Positions 24,068-33,647 of a DNA stretch of 64,000 nucleotides are shown piece by piece. Every line of letters starts with the position of its first letter. Within the stretch, counting starts at the first letter, position 1. This DNA is from Subtercola vilae (GTDB lineage: Bacteria; Actinomycetota; Actinomycetes; Actinomycetales; Microbacteriaceae), in NCBI RefSeq assembly GCF_004923255.1, contig NZ_QYRT01000007.1:93345-157344 (forward strand), written 5' to 3'. Made by a program: the position numbers and the translations under genes. The notes under the pieces are model-generated. The model was not told the origin of the DNA and ran no database searches. It saw only the letters and a list, made by a program, of their open reading frames with translations.

Positions 24068-24087
24068 ACCTGCACGATGGTGCAGGT
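24068..24087 (+). terminator. Small stem-loop after the plus-arm operon
   Basis: ACCTGCAC and GTGCAGGT form a perfect 8-bp stem with a GATG loop, 14 bp after the acyltransferase stop, followed by TGTCTTGACTTG. It may attenuate or end transcription before the diiron gene; the T-tract is weak. It could also be an operator. Confidence 0.45.
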
Positions 24088-24217
24088 TGTCTTGACTTGT
24101 GCAAATTTTCAGCAAATCACAGCAGAATACGTATAGACCGTTCGTCAGAACACTCTGGCCCGTAGAGAAACAGGAGGATGAGACGCGTTTCGCCGCTGGC
24201 GACGCCCTCAAACGCTC

Positions 24218-25012
24218 ATGGCCTTCGACATCGACAACTACACCAAAACGTCAAAGAACGTCGCGTGGGAAGACCTCGATTTCGAGACCTTCAAAACCAA
24301 TCCCCTGCCCGACGACACCCTGCGCGTCATTCGCTATATGGCGGATGTCGAATATCACACCGTCTGCTACATGCGTGACATGCTCGTCACCCCGTCGCAC
24401 CGCGACACCGATGTGACCGGCTTCATGACCATGTGGAACCGTGAAGAGTTCTGGCACGGCGAAGCCCTGGCAGACGTGCTGCGCATGCACGACATCACCC
24501 TCGAGTTCGACGAACTCAAGTCGAAGAGACTGAAGCTCGGCTGGAAAGACCGCATCGACCCGGTGAAGCAGTCGGTTCTGTCGAACCTCGTGGGCAAAGA
24601 CTTCATCGCCGTGCACATGATCTGGGGCGCCGCGAACGAGTGGTCGGCCGTCGCCGCCTACAAGCGTCTCGCCGAGATCGAAGGCCACCCCGTTCTGGCT
24701 GAACTGCTGAAGCGCATCGCCATGCAGGAGGCACGCCACGTGGCGTTCTATGCCACGCAGGCCCGCGAACGCCTCGGTAAGAGCGTGTTCGCGCAGAAGT
24801 TCGCTCGCTTCGCTCTCGGCAAGTTCTGGGGCCCGGTGGGGTCGACCATCATGGATCAGACCGAGGTCAAGCACGTGATGGGCCACATCTTCGGCGGCCC
24901 CGAAGGCCGTAAGGCCATCAACGCCATCGACGCACACATCGCCAAGATGCCGGGCCTGAAGGGCCTGACCATTGTGGCGAACTCGCTCGACTCCAGCGGC
25001 ATCACCGCCTGA
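24218..25012 (+). CDS. Ferritin-like diiron protein with intact ligand set (candidate lipid oxygenase/desaturase)
   Basis: 264 residues. The ligand pattern is E45, E77xxH80 (EEFWH), E141, E171xxH174 (QEARH): two E-x(~30)-ExxH units as in acyl-ACP desaturases and other O2-activating diiron enzymes. No transmembrane segments. The shared MRDMLVTPSHRD block makes it a paralogue of the degenerate protein at 18504. In the setting of an ether-lipid locus it is a candidate for oxidising an alkyl chain, for example forming a vinyl ether; this is inference. It has its own 164-bp upstream region. The ATG at 24218 has no ribosome site, while a perfect AGGAGG lies 40 nt upstream at 24172 with no in-frame start near it. 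Confidence 0.82.
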   Translation: MAFDIDNYTKTSKNVAWEDLDFETFKTNPLPDDTLRVIRYMADVEYHTVCYMRDMLVTPSHRDTDVTGFMTMWNREEFWHGEALADVLRMHDITLEFDELKSKRLKLGWKDRIDPVKQSVLSNLVGKDFIAVHMIWGAANEWSAVAAYKRLAEIEGHPVLAELLKRIAMQEARHVAFYATQARERLGKSVFAQKFARFALGKFWGPVGSTIMDQTEVKHVMGHIFGGPEGRKAINAIDAHIAKMPGLKGLTIVANSLDSSGITA

Positions 25013-25095
25013 CCCGGCGACGCGCCTGCTACCGCCTTTCTTCCGACTGCATCCCGCTCCCCTCCTGCTGACCTGTCGCTGACCGGCTCCCACTC

Positions 25096-26199
25096 ATGAC
25101 TCCCCCCGCGTTACCGCGACCGCGCGCCGCCATCGTCTACAACCCCACGAAGGTCGATGTTCGGCGGCTGCGGTCGCTGGTCGAATCGGTGGAGGCAGAG
25201 CTGTCGTGGGGCCCGAGCTTCTGGGCCGCTACCACGGTCGACGACGCCGGTGAGGGCCAGGCGCTCCGGCTGCTGCAGGCGTCGCCCGATGTGGTGATTG
25301 CCGCGGGCGGTGACGGCACAGTGAGTGCGGTCGCTCAGGCTCTGCGGCACCAGCAGGTGCCGCTCGGCATCCTGCCGGTGGGAACGACGAACCTCTTCGC
25401 GCGCGCCCTCGGCCTTCCGCTCGGCAGCCCTCGGCGTGCGCTGCTGGCCGCGTTCAGCGACGAGCTGCGAACCGTCGATGTGGGGCGGGTCGATGCCCTG
25501 CTTCAGGGTGGTGAGACGGTGAGCGCCGCGTTCCTGGTGATGACGGGCATGGGTGTCGACGCGCAGATGGTGGCGAACACCAGCTCGCGCGGCAAAAGCG
25601 CTTTCGGCTGGGTGGGGTACATCGCGGCGATCGTGCAATCGTTCACGCGCAACCGCCAATTCGGCTTGAGTTACACGCTCGACGGCGGCCGCGCGGCCGT
25701 GGGTACGGCGCACACGCTCGTGATCGGCAATGCGGGGGTGCTGCCGGCGGGCATCCGGATGATCCCCGGCGCACTCATCGACGACGGCGAGCTCGACGTG
25801 GTGCTGCTGCGGCCCCGCGGTGCACGCGGCTGGCACGCGGCCATCGGCTGGTTCGTACGCACCAACACGGCGGCGCTGCCTCGGCGCGCGGATGCCCGGG
25901 CCGCGGCCACCGGCGCCGAACCCGTCATGGGCGAGTTCGTTCAGCACAGTCGCGCAGCAAGCGTCTCGGTGAGCGTCGACGCCCCGCAGGATTTCGAGAT
26001 CGACGGCGAATATGTGGGGCGCGCTGTGTCACTCGAGGCGTGGATCGAAGCTGAGGCCCTCACCGTGCGCGGCAGCGTGGCCGACCTGCGCTCGGTCGCT
26101 CGCCGCAACGGCGAGATCGCAAGCCGCAGCCAGCTGCTCACCGAGATGCTCGTCACCGCCTGGCGGCGGCTCGTGCCTCCGCCCCACGGCCCCGCCTGA
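25096..26199 (+). CDS. Diacylglycerol kinase-family (DAGKc) lipid kinase
   Basis: 367 residues with the DAGK catalytic domain: YNPTK (15-19), AAGGDGTV (69-76), ILPVGTTNLFAR, and the distal segment DDGELDVVLL. The C-terminal IDGEYVG matches the conserved 'DGE' end of the fold. It phosphorylates diacylglycerol or related neutral lipids with ATP. Placed 83 bp after the diiron gene, it would return dephosphorylated alkyl-acyl-glycerol (possible product of the HAD domain) to the phospholipid pool (inference). It has a ~50-residue C-terminal extension beyond the usual domain. Confidence 0.9.
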   Translation: MTPPALPRPRAAIVYNPTKVDVRRLRSLVESVEAELSWGPSFWAATTVDDAGEGQALRLLQASPDVVIAAGGDGTVSAVAQALRHQQVPLGILPVGTTNLFARALGLPLGSPRRALLAAFSDELRTVDVGRVDALLQGGETVSAAFLVMTGMGVDAQMVANTSSRGKSAFGWVGYIAAIVQSFTRNRQFGLSYTLDGGRAAVGTAHTLVIGNAGVLPAGIRMIPGALIDDGELDVVLLRPRGARGWHAAIGWFVRTNTAALPRRADARAAATGAEPVMGEFVQHSRAASVSVSVDAPQDFEIDGEYVGRAVSLEAWIEAEALTVRGSVADLRSVARRNGEIASRSQLLTEMLVTAWRRLVPPPHGPA

Positions 26200-26281
26200 G
26201 CCGCACCTCACCTCACCTTACCTACCCCACCCACCCATTTCTCGTCGAGTCGATCGGGGACGGGAGGGGGACGGGAGGGGA

Positions 26282-26443
26282 ATGGGTGAGGAGAGGGCGG
26301 GGCAGCCGTCAGACGAGGTCTATTCGGCCCTGTTCGCATGGCTGAAAGACCGCTTCATCGACTTCGAGCCCGGCCCCGACATCCGAACCTACGCCGATGC
26401 GATTGCTGCAGGAGAATTCAGCTCGGGCGAGAACGACAGCTGA
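26282..26443 (+). CDS. Small acidic protein of unknown function
   Basis: 53 residues from an ATG with GGGAGGGGA immediately upstream. The sequence is acidic and helix-prone (EVYSALFAWLKDRFIDFE) with a DIRTYADAIAAGEF tail. Codon use matches real genes. I do not recognise a family. It lies between the DAG kinase and the histidine phosphatase, in line with both. Confidence 0.55.
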   Translation: MGEERAGQPSDEVYSALFAWLKDRFIDFEPGPDIRTYADAIAAGEFSSGENDS

Positions 26444-26482
26444 GCTCTGGCACCACCTGCTCGAGCACGTAGGCTGGGAGGG

Positions 26483-27145
26483 ATGCGACTTCTTCTCATA
26501 CGCCACGGCCAGACCATCGACAACGTGAACGGGGCCCTCGGAACGGTGATCCCGGGGCCCGGGCTCACCGAACTGGGCCGGCGCCAGGCGGCTGCCGTGC
26601 CCGAGGCGCTGTCGTCTCAGCCCATCGATGCGATCTACGTGTCGAGCATGAAGCGCACGCACGAGACCGCGGCTCCGCTCGCGAACGCCCGTGGGCTCGA
26701 AGTGCGCCAGCTCGACGGGCTGCAGGAGATCTCGGCCGGGTCGCTTGAGTCGCGCACCGACACCGAGGCGATTCACCAGTACATGGGCACGATCTTCTCG
26801 TGGTGGCAGAGCTTCGATGGGCGGATTCCGGGCGGCGAAGACGGCCACGAGTTCTACGGGCGGTACGGGGCTGCCATCGGGGAAGCGGCGGCCGGGCATC
26901 CAGAAACCGCGACCGTCGCGGTGGTGAGCCACGGCGCCGCCATTCGGGCCTGGAGTTCGTTCGCGTCGGCCAACATCGATGCCGACTTCAGCCGCGCGCA
27001 CGAACTCTCGAACACGGCCGTGGTTGTGCTCGAAGGCTCGCCCGACGCGGGGTGGGTCACGACGTACTGGGACGGCCAGCCCATCGGCGGATCGGCCCTG
27101 GATGATGCAACTGCGCCCGACCCGACAGCCGACGCGCTCGACTGA
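26483..27145 (+). CDS. Histidine phosphatase superfamily protein
   Basis: 220 residues of the phosphoglycerate-mutase-like branch. The phospho-acceptor motif LIRHGQT is at residues 4-10, with the VSSMKRTHETA segment (second Arg) and the distal VVSHGAAIRAW with the second catalytic His. A cytoplasmic phosphatase, substrate unknown. It precedes sufS by 112 bp containing a large stem-loop. Confidence 0.9.
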   Translation: MRLLLIRHGQTIDNVNGALGTVIPGPGLTELGRRQAAAVPEALSSQPIDAIYVSSMKRTHETAAPLANARGLEVRQLDGLQEISAGSLESRTDTEAIHQYMGTIFSWWQSFDGRIPGGEDGHEFYGRYGAAIGEAAAGHPETATVAVVSHGAAIRAWSSFASANIDADFSRAHELSNTAVVVLEGSPDAGWVTTYWDGQPIGGSALDDATAPDPTADALD

Positions 27146-27184
27146 ACTCAGCAGCGCTGCGCAGCCACCCCGGACACTGCGCCG

Positions 27185-27219
27185 GCGCCTGTCACACACG
27201 CCGCGTGTGCAGCAGGCGC
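27185..27219 (+). terminator. Two-part stem-loop between phosphatase and sufS
   Basis: GCGCCTG (27185-27191) pairs with CAGGCGC (27213-27219), and inside it CACACG (27195-27200) pairs with CGTGTG (27204-27209). There is no T-run after it. It probably insulates sufS from upstream transcription, or acts as a leader structure; no riboswitch class was recognised. Confidence 0.45.
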
Positions 27220-27230
27220 GCCTAGGATGA

Positions 27231-29005
<1,775 letters not shown>

Positions 29006-29016
29006 GGGCTGCGGGC

Positions 29017-30174
29017 GTGGGTGCCGATTCGGAATGGGGTGCTGTTGTGGGTTCGGGCGTGACGACGATCGTGAACGTGCGGGTGTTCACGGGTGACGGG
29101 CTGAGCGAACTGAGCACGGTGGTGATCGGCGGCGAGGTGATCGTGTCGGTGACGGCCGACGCGGGTGGTGAGGGCGACGGTGACGTGGTCGTCGACGGGG
29201 GCGGCGGCACGCTGATGCCGGGGCTCATCGACTCGCACGTGCACCTGTTCGGGGCGGGTGACCTCGAGCGGGCATCCACATGGGGAGTGACCACCATGCT
29301 CGACATGGGTGCGCCGTCGATGGAGCTGATCGCCGGGCTGCGGGCCGTGCCGGATGCCCCGACCATTCGCACGGCGGGGCTGCCGGCGTCGGCACCGGGT
29401 GGCATGCAGACCACGCGCATGGGGTTCGCTCGTGACTCGGTTGTCACCGGGCCGGGCGATGCCGAGCGGTTCGTGGCGGCGCGCGTGGCCGATGGGGTCG
29501 ACTACATCAAGATCATCGCCGAAGACCCGGCGGCGATGGGAGCGGCTGCGCTCGACGGGCCGACCATCGATGCGCTGGTCATCGCCGCGCACACCAATCG
29601 CCTGCGGGCGTACGCGCACGTCACCACGGTGGCTGCGGCCCAGCTGGCGGCGACGGCCTGGGTGGATGTTCTCACCCACGTTGCGCTCGATGCCGGGCTG
29701 CCCGCGGCGCTCGTCACCGAGGTTGCGGCGAAAGGGCTGGTCAGCGTTCCGACGCTTGTGATGATGCGGGGTGTGGCGGAGAAGGCTGGCGGGGCATCCG
29801 GTGACCTCGTGACGCATCGCGGAGTCGTCGACTTCGCGCACGCGGTGGCGTCGGTGACGGCGTTGCACGAGGCCGGGGTCGCGGTGCTCGTCGGAACCGA
29901 CTCGAACTCGGCGCCCGGGTCGCCGTTCGGCATCGCGCACGGGGAGTCGCTGCACGACGAACTCGGGCTGCTCGTCGAGGCGGGGCTCTCGCCGGTCGAG
30001 GCGCTGCGTGGGGCGACCGTGCTGCCGGCGCGGATGTTCGACCTCCGTGATCGCGGGGCGGTGACGCCCGGGCTGCGGGCCGACCTGGTGCTCGTCGAGG
30101 GTGATCCCACGGTCGACATTGCGGCGACGCGCGCGATTCGTGGGGTGTGGATCGCGGGTGCGCGGGTTCGCTGA
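29017..30174 (+). CDS. Amidohydrolase family metal-dependent hydrolase
   Basis: About 385 residues. The amidohydrolase metal motif HxH is in LIDSHVHLFGAGD, with later metal or catalytic residues in YAHVTTVAAAQ (His) and VGTDSNSAPG (Asp). The C-terminal beta-sandwich closes with GLRADLVLVEGDP, typical of imidazolonepropionase/prolidase-like members. The start is uncertain: GTG 29017 has GAGGG upstream and is 11 bp after sufU; GTG 29059 (VTTIVNVRVF) gives the usual family N-terminus. No leader peptide. Substrate unknown. Confidence 0.88.
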   Translation: MGADSEWGAVVGSGVTTIVNVRVFTGDGLSELSTVVIGGEVIVSVTADAGGEGDGDVVVDGGGGTLMPGLIDSHVHLFGAGDLERASTWGVTTMLDMGAPSMELIAGLRAVPDAPTIRTAGLPASAPGGMQTTRMGFARDSVVTGPGDAERFVAARVADGVDYIKIIAEDPAAMGAAALDGPTIDALVIAAHTNRLRAYAHVTTVAAAQLAATAWVDVLTHVALDAGLPAALVTEVAAKGLVSVPTLVMMRGVAEKAGGASGDLVTHRGVVDFAHAVASVTALHEAGVAVLVGTDSNSAPGSPFGIAHGESLHDELGLLVEAGLSPVEALRGATVLPARMFDLRDRGAVTPGLRADLVLVEGDPTVDIAATRAIRGVWIAGARVR

Positions 30175-30193
30175 GGCGCGGTAGCGTGAGGGC

Positions 30194-30673
30194 ATGGCCC
30201 GAACGATTTCCTCCAACACCAGCGTCGACCGCGACGGCATGCTCGACTTCGTGCGACCGCGGCACAAGATGCTCATCGCCACCACGCGTGCCGACGGCCG
30301 CCCGCAGATGTCGCCGGTCTCGGGCGGGGTCGACCCAGACGGGCGCATCGTCATCTCCACCTACCCGGGCCGGGCGAAAACGCGCAACGCCGAGCGCGAC
30401 GAGCATGTGTCGGTGCTCGTGCTGTCAGACGAGTGGGATGGGGCCTGGATCCAGGTCGACGGCACCGCAGAGGTGCTGAACATGCCCGAGGCGGCCGATG
30501 GTCTGGTCGAGTACTTCCGCAGCATTTCCGGCGAGCACCCCGACTGGGCAGAGTACCGCGCGGCCATGGTGCTGCAGAACAAGTCGCTGATCAGGGTGAC
30601 GATTGCGCGGTGGAGTCCGGTGTCGAGCGGGGGCTTTCCGGCCGACGTGGCCGCCCGCCTCGACGCGTTGTAG
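30194..30673 (+). CDS. PPOX-class (F420/FMN split-barrel) oxidoreductase
   Basis: 159 residues of the pyridoxamine-phosphate-oxidase-like split barrel. Features are HKMLIATTRADGRPQMSPV, the TYPGRAKTRNAERDEHVSVLV segment (cofactor phosphate binding, read in parts) and a C-terminal VTIARWSPV strand. It resembles F420-dependent PPOX reductases of actinobacteria. Stand-alone, 19 bp after the amidohydrolase. Confidence 0.87.
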   Translation: MARTISSNTSVDRDGMLDFVRPRHKMLIATTRADGRPQMSPVSGGVDPDGRIVISTYPGRAKTRNAERDEHVSVLVLSDEWDGAWIQVDGTAEVLNMPEAADGLVEYFRSISGEHPDWAEYRAAMVLQNKSLIRVTIARWSPVSSGGFPADVAARLDAL

Positions 30674-30713
30674 AACGCTCGCTGCGCACACTGTTCGCTG
30701 CCATGATGACCTC

Positions 30714-31022
30714 ATGAGCGATAGTGGTGCCGACCAGTTTCTCGCCAGGCGTTCCGTGCTTCGGGCGGCCGCGTGGAGCACGCCCCTCGTCACGCTCGCC
30801 ATCGCGGCCCCGGCGGCGGCAGCAAGTGGCGGCGCGACCCCCACCAACCTGCAGGCCGACTGCACCCTCGCGCTCACCATCACCAGCGTCTGGACCAACC
30901 AGCCCGGAACCTTCCTCTTCGACGCTGCCTCCACCGACAGCGCCGTGAACGTCGCCAGCAACACCGCGGAGGTACAGATCACCTTCGGCGACCTCTCCAC
31001 CATCCCCTCCAACGAGGGCTGA
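30714..31022 (+). CDS. Short Tat-exported protein of unknown function
   Basis: 102 residues. A twin-arginine signal is clear: RRSVLRAAAWSTPLVTLAIA followed by an AxA cleavage site (APAAAAS) near residue 38. The mature part is only ~65 residues, with two Ig-like-strand patterns (CTLALTITSVWTN; TAEVQITFGDLST) and ends abruptly. Related exported proteins in this bacterial family, as I remember them, are longer, so this may be a truncated copy. A strong hairpin follows at 31080. Confidence 0.72.
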   Translation: MSDSGADQFLARRSVLRAAAWSTPLVTLAIAAPAAAASGGATPTNLQADCTLALTITSVWTNQPGTFLFDAASTDSAVNVASNTAEVQITFGDLSTIPSNEG

Positions 31023-31079
31023 CCCCCGCCCCGGCTGGCCCGTTGCCGAGGACAACCAGATCTCTCGATACCACCAGCC

Positions 31080-31119
31080 GCGGGCGAGGTGGCCAGCCCG
31101 AACAGGCCACCTCGCCCGC
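31080..31119. terminator. Bidirectional terminator-like hairpin
   Basis: GCGGGCGAGGTGGCC (31080-31094) pairs perfectly over 15 bp with GGCCACCTCGCCCGC (31105-31119), loop 10 nt. It stands between two convergent genes (ends at 31022 and 31217). The lack of flanking T-runs is common in high-GC actinobacteria. Confidence 0.65.
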
Positions 31120-31216
31120 AACGGGCCGTCTCGCAGCGTTCGAATGCTGAGCGCTACGAAGCTCCTCAACCAGCCTTACGGCTCGGCGCTTTTCACCCGG
31201 CCTCGCGGCCCGGCGC

Positions 31217-32899
31217 CTAACAGCCGTTCGATCGACGCGTACGCAGCCGCAGCCGCATACCGAGCACGGCAGCCCCCGCGAGTATCAGCGCCGCAGCACC
31301 CTCGCCCACCGGAGCCAGCCCGCTCGCATCAAGACCCGTGTGTGCCAGCTGCGCCGACGCCGAGCCGCTCGAGCTTCCGCCTCCGGTCCCTGTTCCGGAT
31401 GCTCCACCCCCGCCGCCAGCACCAGCACCAGTTCCGCCGCCTGTCGCTCCCCCGCCCGCCGCACCCGTGCCGGGTGTCGGCGTGGGCGTCGTGGTCGTGG
31501 TCGCGGCCGCCGCGATGGTGATGCTGAACGTCTCTGTCACGTCAGGATCGACGCCATTGCTCGCGGCCACCGCGAACGTGAACGTTCCTGCAGCCGTCGG
31601 CTGACCCGAAATCACCCCCGTCGTCTCAATCTTCAGCCCCGGCGGCAACGCTCCACTCGACAGGCTGAACGTCGGCGCAGGGAACCCCGTGGCCGCCACC
31701 GTCTGCGGCACGTAAGACGTTCCCACCGTTCCCCCGGCGAGCGCACCCGGAGCCGTCGTGAAGGTCGGACTGACGTTCACCTGGAACAGCGACACCGTTC
31801 CGCTGCCATCATTGGCAACATAGGTGCGCCGATGAGCCGTGTCGATGGCAAGACCCATCGCGCCACTCGTCGTTCCGTGCAGAACGACCGATCTGACGGT
31901 TGCGCCGCTACCCGACGTGTCGATGACAGAGACGGTTCCGTCAAAATCATTCGAAACATACGCAAACCCCTGCGCGTCATCGATGGCGACGTTGGTGGGA
32001 CGGCTGCCAATGCTATTCGCGCCGTTCGGAATCACCGCCATGACAGTGGTGCCGGCTCCCGTGGTGTCGATGACCGACACCGTGTTGTCAATACTGTTGG
32101 CCACGTAAGCCCGACTATGCACGCCGTCGACCGCGATTCCCCATGCACCGTTTCCAATGCCTGGAGTGCCCGGGGCGCCTCTCGAAATTGTTGCCAGAAC
32201 GGTGGTGCCGGCACCCGTGGTATCGAGAACGGAGACGGTGCCATCGCTGTAATTGGTCACATACGCACGATTGTGAGCTGCATCAACAGCGACCCCGCCG
32301 GGCTCTGCGCCGATGCCTGAAGCGTGCGTGATTACTCCAGCAACGGTGGTTCCCTGCCCGGTCGTGTCAATAACCGAGACGGTGCCGTCAAAGAAGTTGG
32401 TAACGTACGCACGGTTGTGTGCTGCGTCGATAGCGATCGCTTCGGGGCCCCTGCCTATGCTCGCGCTGCCATTCGGGATTACGGCCGAGACGCTTGTACC
32501 TGCGCCCGTCGTGTCGATCACGGACACAATGCCATCGGAGGAATTAGACACGTAGGCCCTGTTGTGAGCCTCGTCTACGGCGACACCCCACGGACTTACG
32601 CCGATGCCGGAGGTCACCCCGTGAGGGATCAAACCGGTCACAGTCGAACCGGCACCCGTGGTGTCGATGACTGACACGGTATTGCTCCCATAGTTCGTGA
32701 CGTATGCACGATTGTGAACAGAATCCACTGCCATGAAGTGGGGAGCCGAACCGATCGACGTCGCCCCGTTAGGAATGACCGCCGTCACCACACCCTTCGT
32801 CGCCGCACTGGCCGACCCCGCCACCCCGAGCACCACAAGCGCCGCCACGCCAACCATCACGGCAGGCTTCAGTAACCGCGCCTTCTGAGAATTCGTCAT
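31217..32899 (-). CDS. Cell-wall-anchored seven-bladed YVTN beta-propeller protein
   Basis: 560 residues. Signal peptide 1-~33 (SASAATKG). Residues ~34-370 hold seven blades, each carrying a variant of NRAYVTNxxDGTVSVIDTTG, the YVTN/YncE repeat. Then comes a putative Ig-like domain (GTVGTSYVPQTVAATGFPAP), a Thr/Pro/Gly/Ser-rich wall-spanning linker, and a C-terminal sorting signal: LAHTG, hydrophobic stretch and RLRTRR tail. LAxTG is the motif favoured by class E sortases in actinobacteria. Expected location: covalently on peptidoglycan, exposed outside. Blades 1-6 are very alike, suggesting recent internal duplication. Ligand unknown; no sortase gene is nearby. Confidence 0.9.
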   Translation of the reverse strand: MTNSQKARLLKPAVMVGVAALVVLGVAGSASAATKGVVTAVIPNGATSIGSAPHFMAVDSVHNRAYVTNYGSNTVSVIDTTGAGSTVTGLIPHGVTSGIGVSPWGVAVDEAHNRAYVSNSSDGIVSVIDTTGAGTSVSAVIPNGSASIGRGPEAIAIDAAHNRAYVTNFFDGTVSVIDTTGQGTTVAGVITHASGIGAEPGGVAVDAAHNRAYVTNYSDGTVSVLDTTGAGTTVLATISRGAPGTPGIGNGAWGIAVDGVHSRAYVANSIDNTVSVIDTTGAGTTVMAVIPNGANSIGSRPTNVAIDDAQGFAYVSNDFDGTVSVIDTSGSGATVRSVVLHGTTSGAMGLAIDTAHRRTYVANDGSGTVSLFQVNVSPTFTTAPGALAGGTVGTSYVPQTVAATGFPAPTFSLSSGALPPGLKIETTGVISGQPTAAGTFTFAVAASNGVDPDVTETFSITIAAAATTTTTPTPTPGTGAAGGGATGGGTGAGAGGGGGASGTGTGGGSSSGSASAQLAHTGLDASGLAPVGEGAAALILAGAAVLGMRLRLRTRRSNGC

Positions 32900-32960
32900 T
32901 CAGGGAATATAGCTCAAATTCCACTCCGCGAGCAACAACCAGGCGCCGCCACCGATCACC

Positions 32961-33647
32961 TCACCCCAACCCCGTCTCCCGCATCGTGATGTTGATGCGC
33001 CCCGAGGGCAACCCGCAGCCCTCCGGCGCCGTGCCGGGCAACATGCGGGTAACCCCGTGAAACGCCAACCGCGACGCCCCGCCGAACACGAACAGGTCAC
33101 CCGACGCGAGCGTGAGGTCGACGTAGGGCTTCGTACGGGCATCCGGGTTGCCGAACCGAAAACGACAACTGTCACCCACCGACAGCGACACAACAGGAGC
33201 AAGCGAACGCTCATCTTTGTCTTGGTGCATGCCCATGTGCGCGGCGTCGTCGTAGAAGTTCACGAGCGCCGTGTCGGGCGTATACGCATCACCAGCGTGC
33301 GCGTCACCCGTCGCGGCGACGAGTGCGCGGCGGCCCAGCTGCAGCATCCACTCTGGAAACGGCAACACCCGCGACCCGTTCACATTCGTGGCGTCGCGCG
33401 TGTACCGGTACGGCTGCCAGTGCCAGCCGAGGCACACGGTCTTGACCGACATCTCGTGCCCGCGCACTTTCGCGGCAGCCGGGGGCACGGGTCCGGATGC
33501 CCACTCCGAGAACCTCGCGGCCACCCAGTTCTGCTGCGCCAGCGTCAACCACCCCGGCAGATGCCACGCCCCCGGCGCCACCTCGCGCGGCCCTGTCTCA
33601 GGCCCGCCAACCTCGCCGAAGTCCCCCAGCTCGAACAGCGATGTCAT
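32961..33647 (-). CDS. alkB: AlkB-like Fe(II)/2-oxoglutarate dioxygenase (DNA alkylation repair)
   Basis: 228 residues. Iron ligands are seen as HQDKDE (H-x-D) and the distal His in RLAFHGVTRMLPG; the 2-oxoglutarate Arg is in RINITMRETG. VSLSVGDSCRFRFG is the characteristic AlkB beta strand. It removes methyl groups from N1-meA and N3-meC by oxidation. It is the last gene of a four-gene operon (LysR-sigma-Ogt-AlkB) with 4-bp overlaps at each junction. Confidence 0.92.
   Translation of the reverse strand: MTSLFELGDFGEVGGPETGPREVAPGAWHLPGWLTLAQQNWVAARFSEWASGPVPPAAAKVRGHEMSVKTVCLGWHWQPYRYTRDATNVNGSRVLPFPEWMLQLGRRALVAATGDAHAGDAYTPDTALVNFYDDAAHMGMHQDKDERSLAPVVSLSVGDSCRFRFGNPDARTKPYVDLTLASGDLFVFGGASRLAFHGVTRMLPGTAPEGCGLPSGRINITMRETGLG

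Noticed and set aside
14540..26199. Polyketide or siderophore cluster
   Set aside because: No ketosynthase, carrier protein or NRPS domain is present; the enzymes fit glycerolipid chemistry instead.
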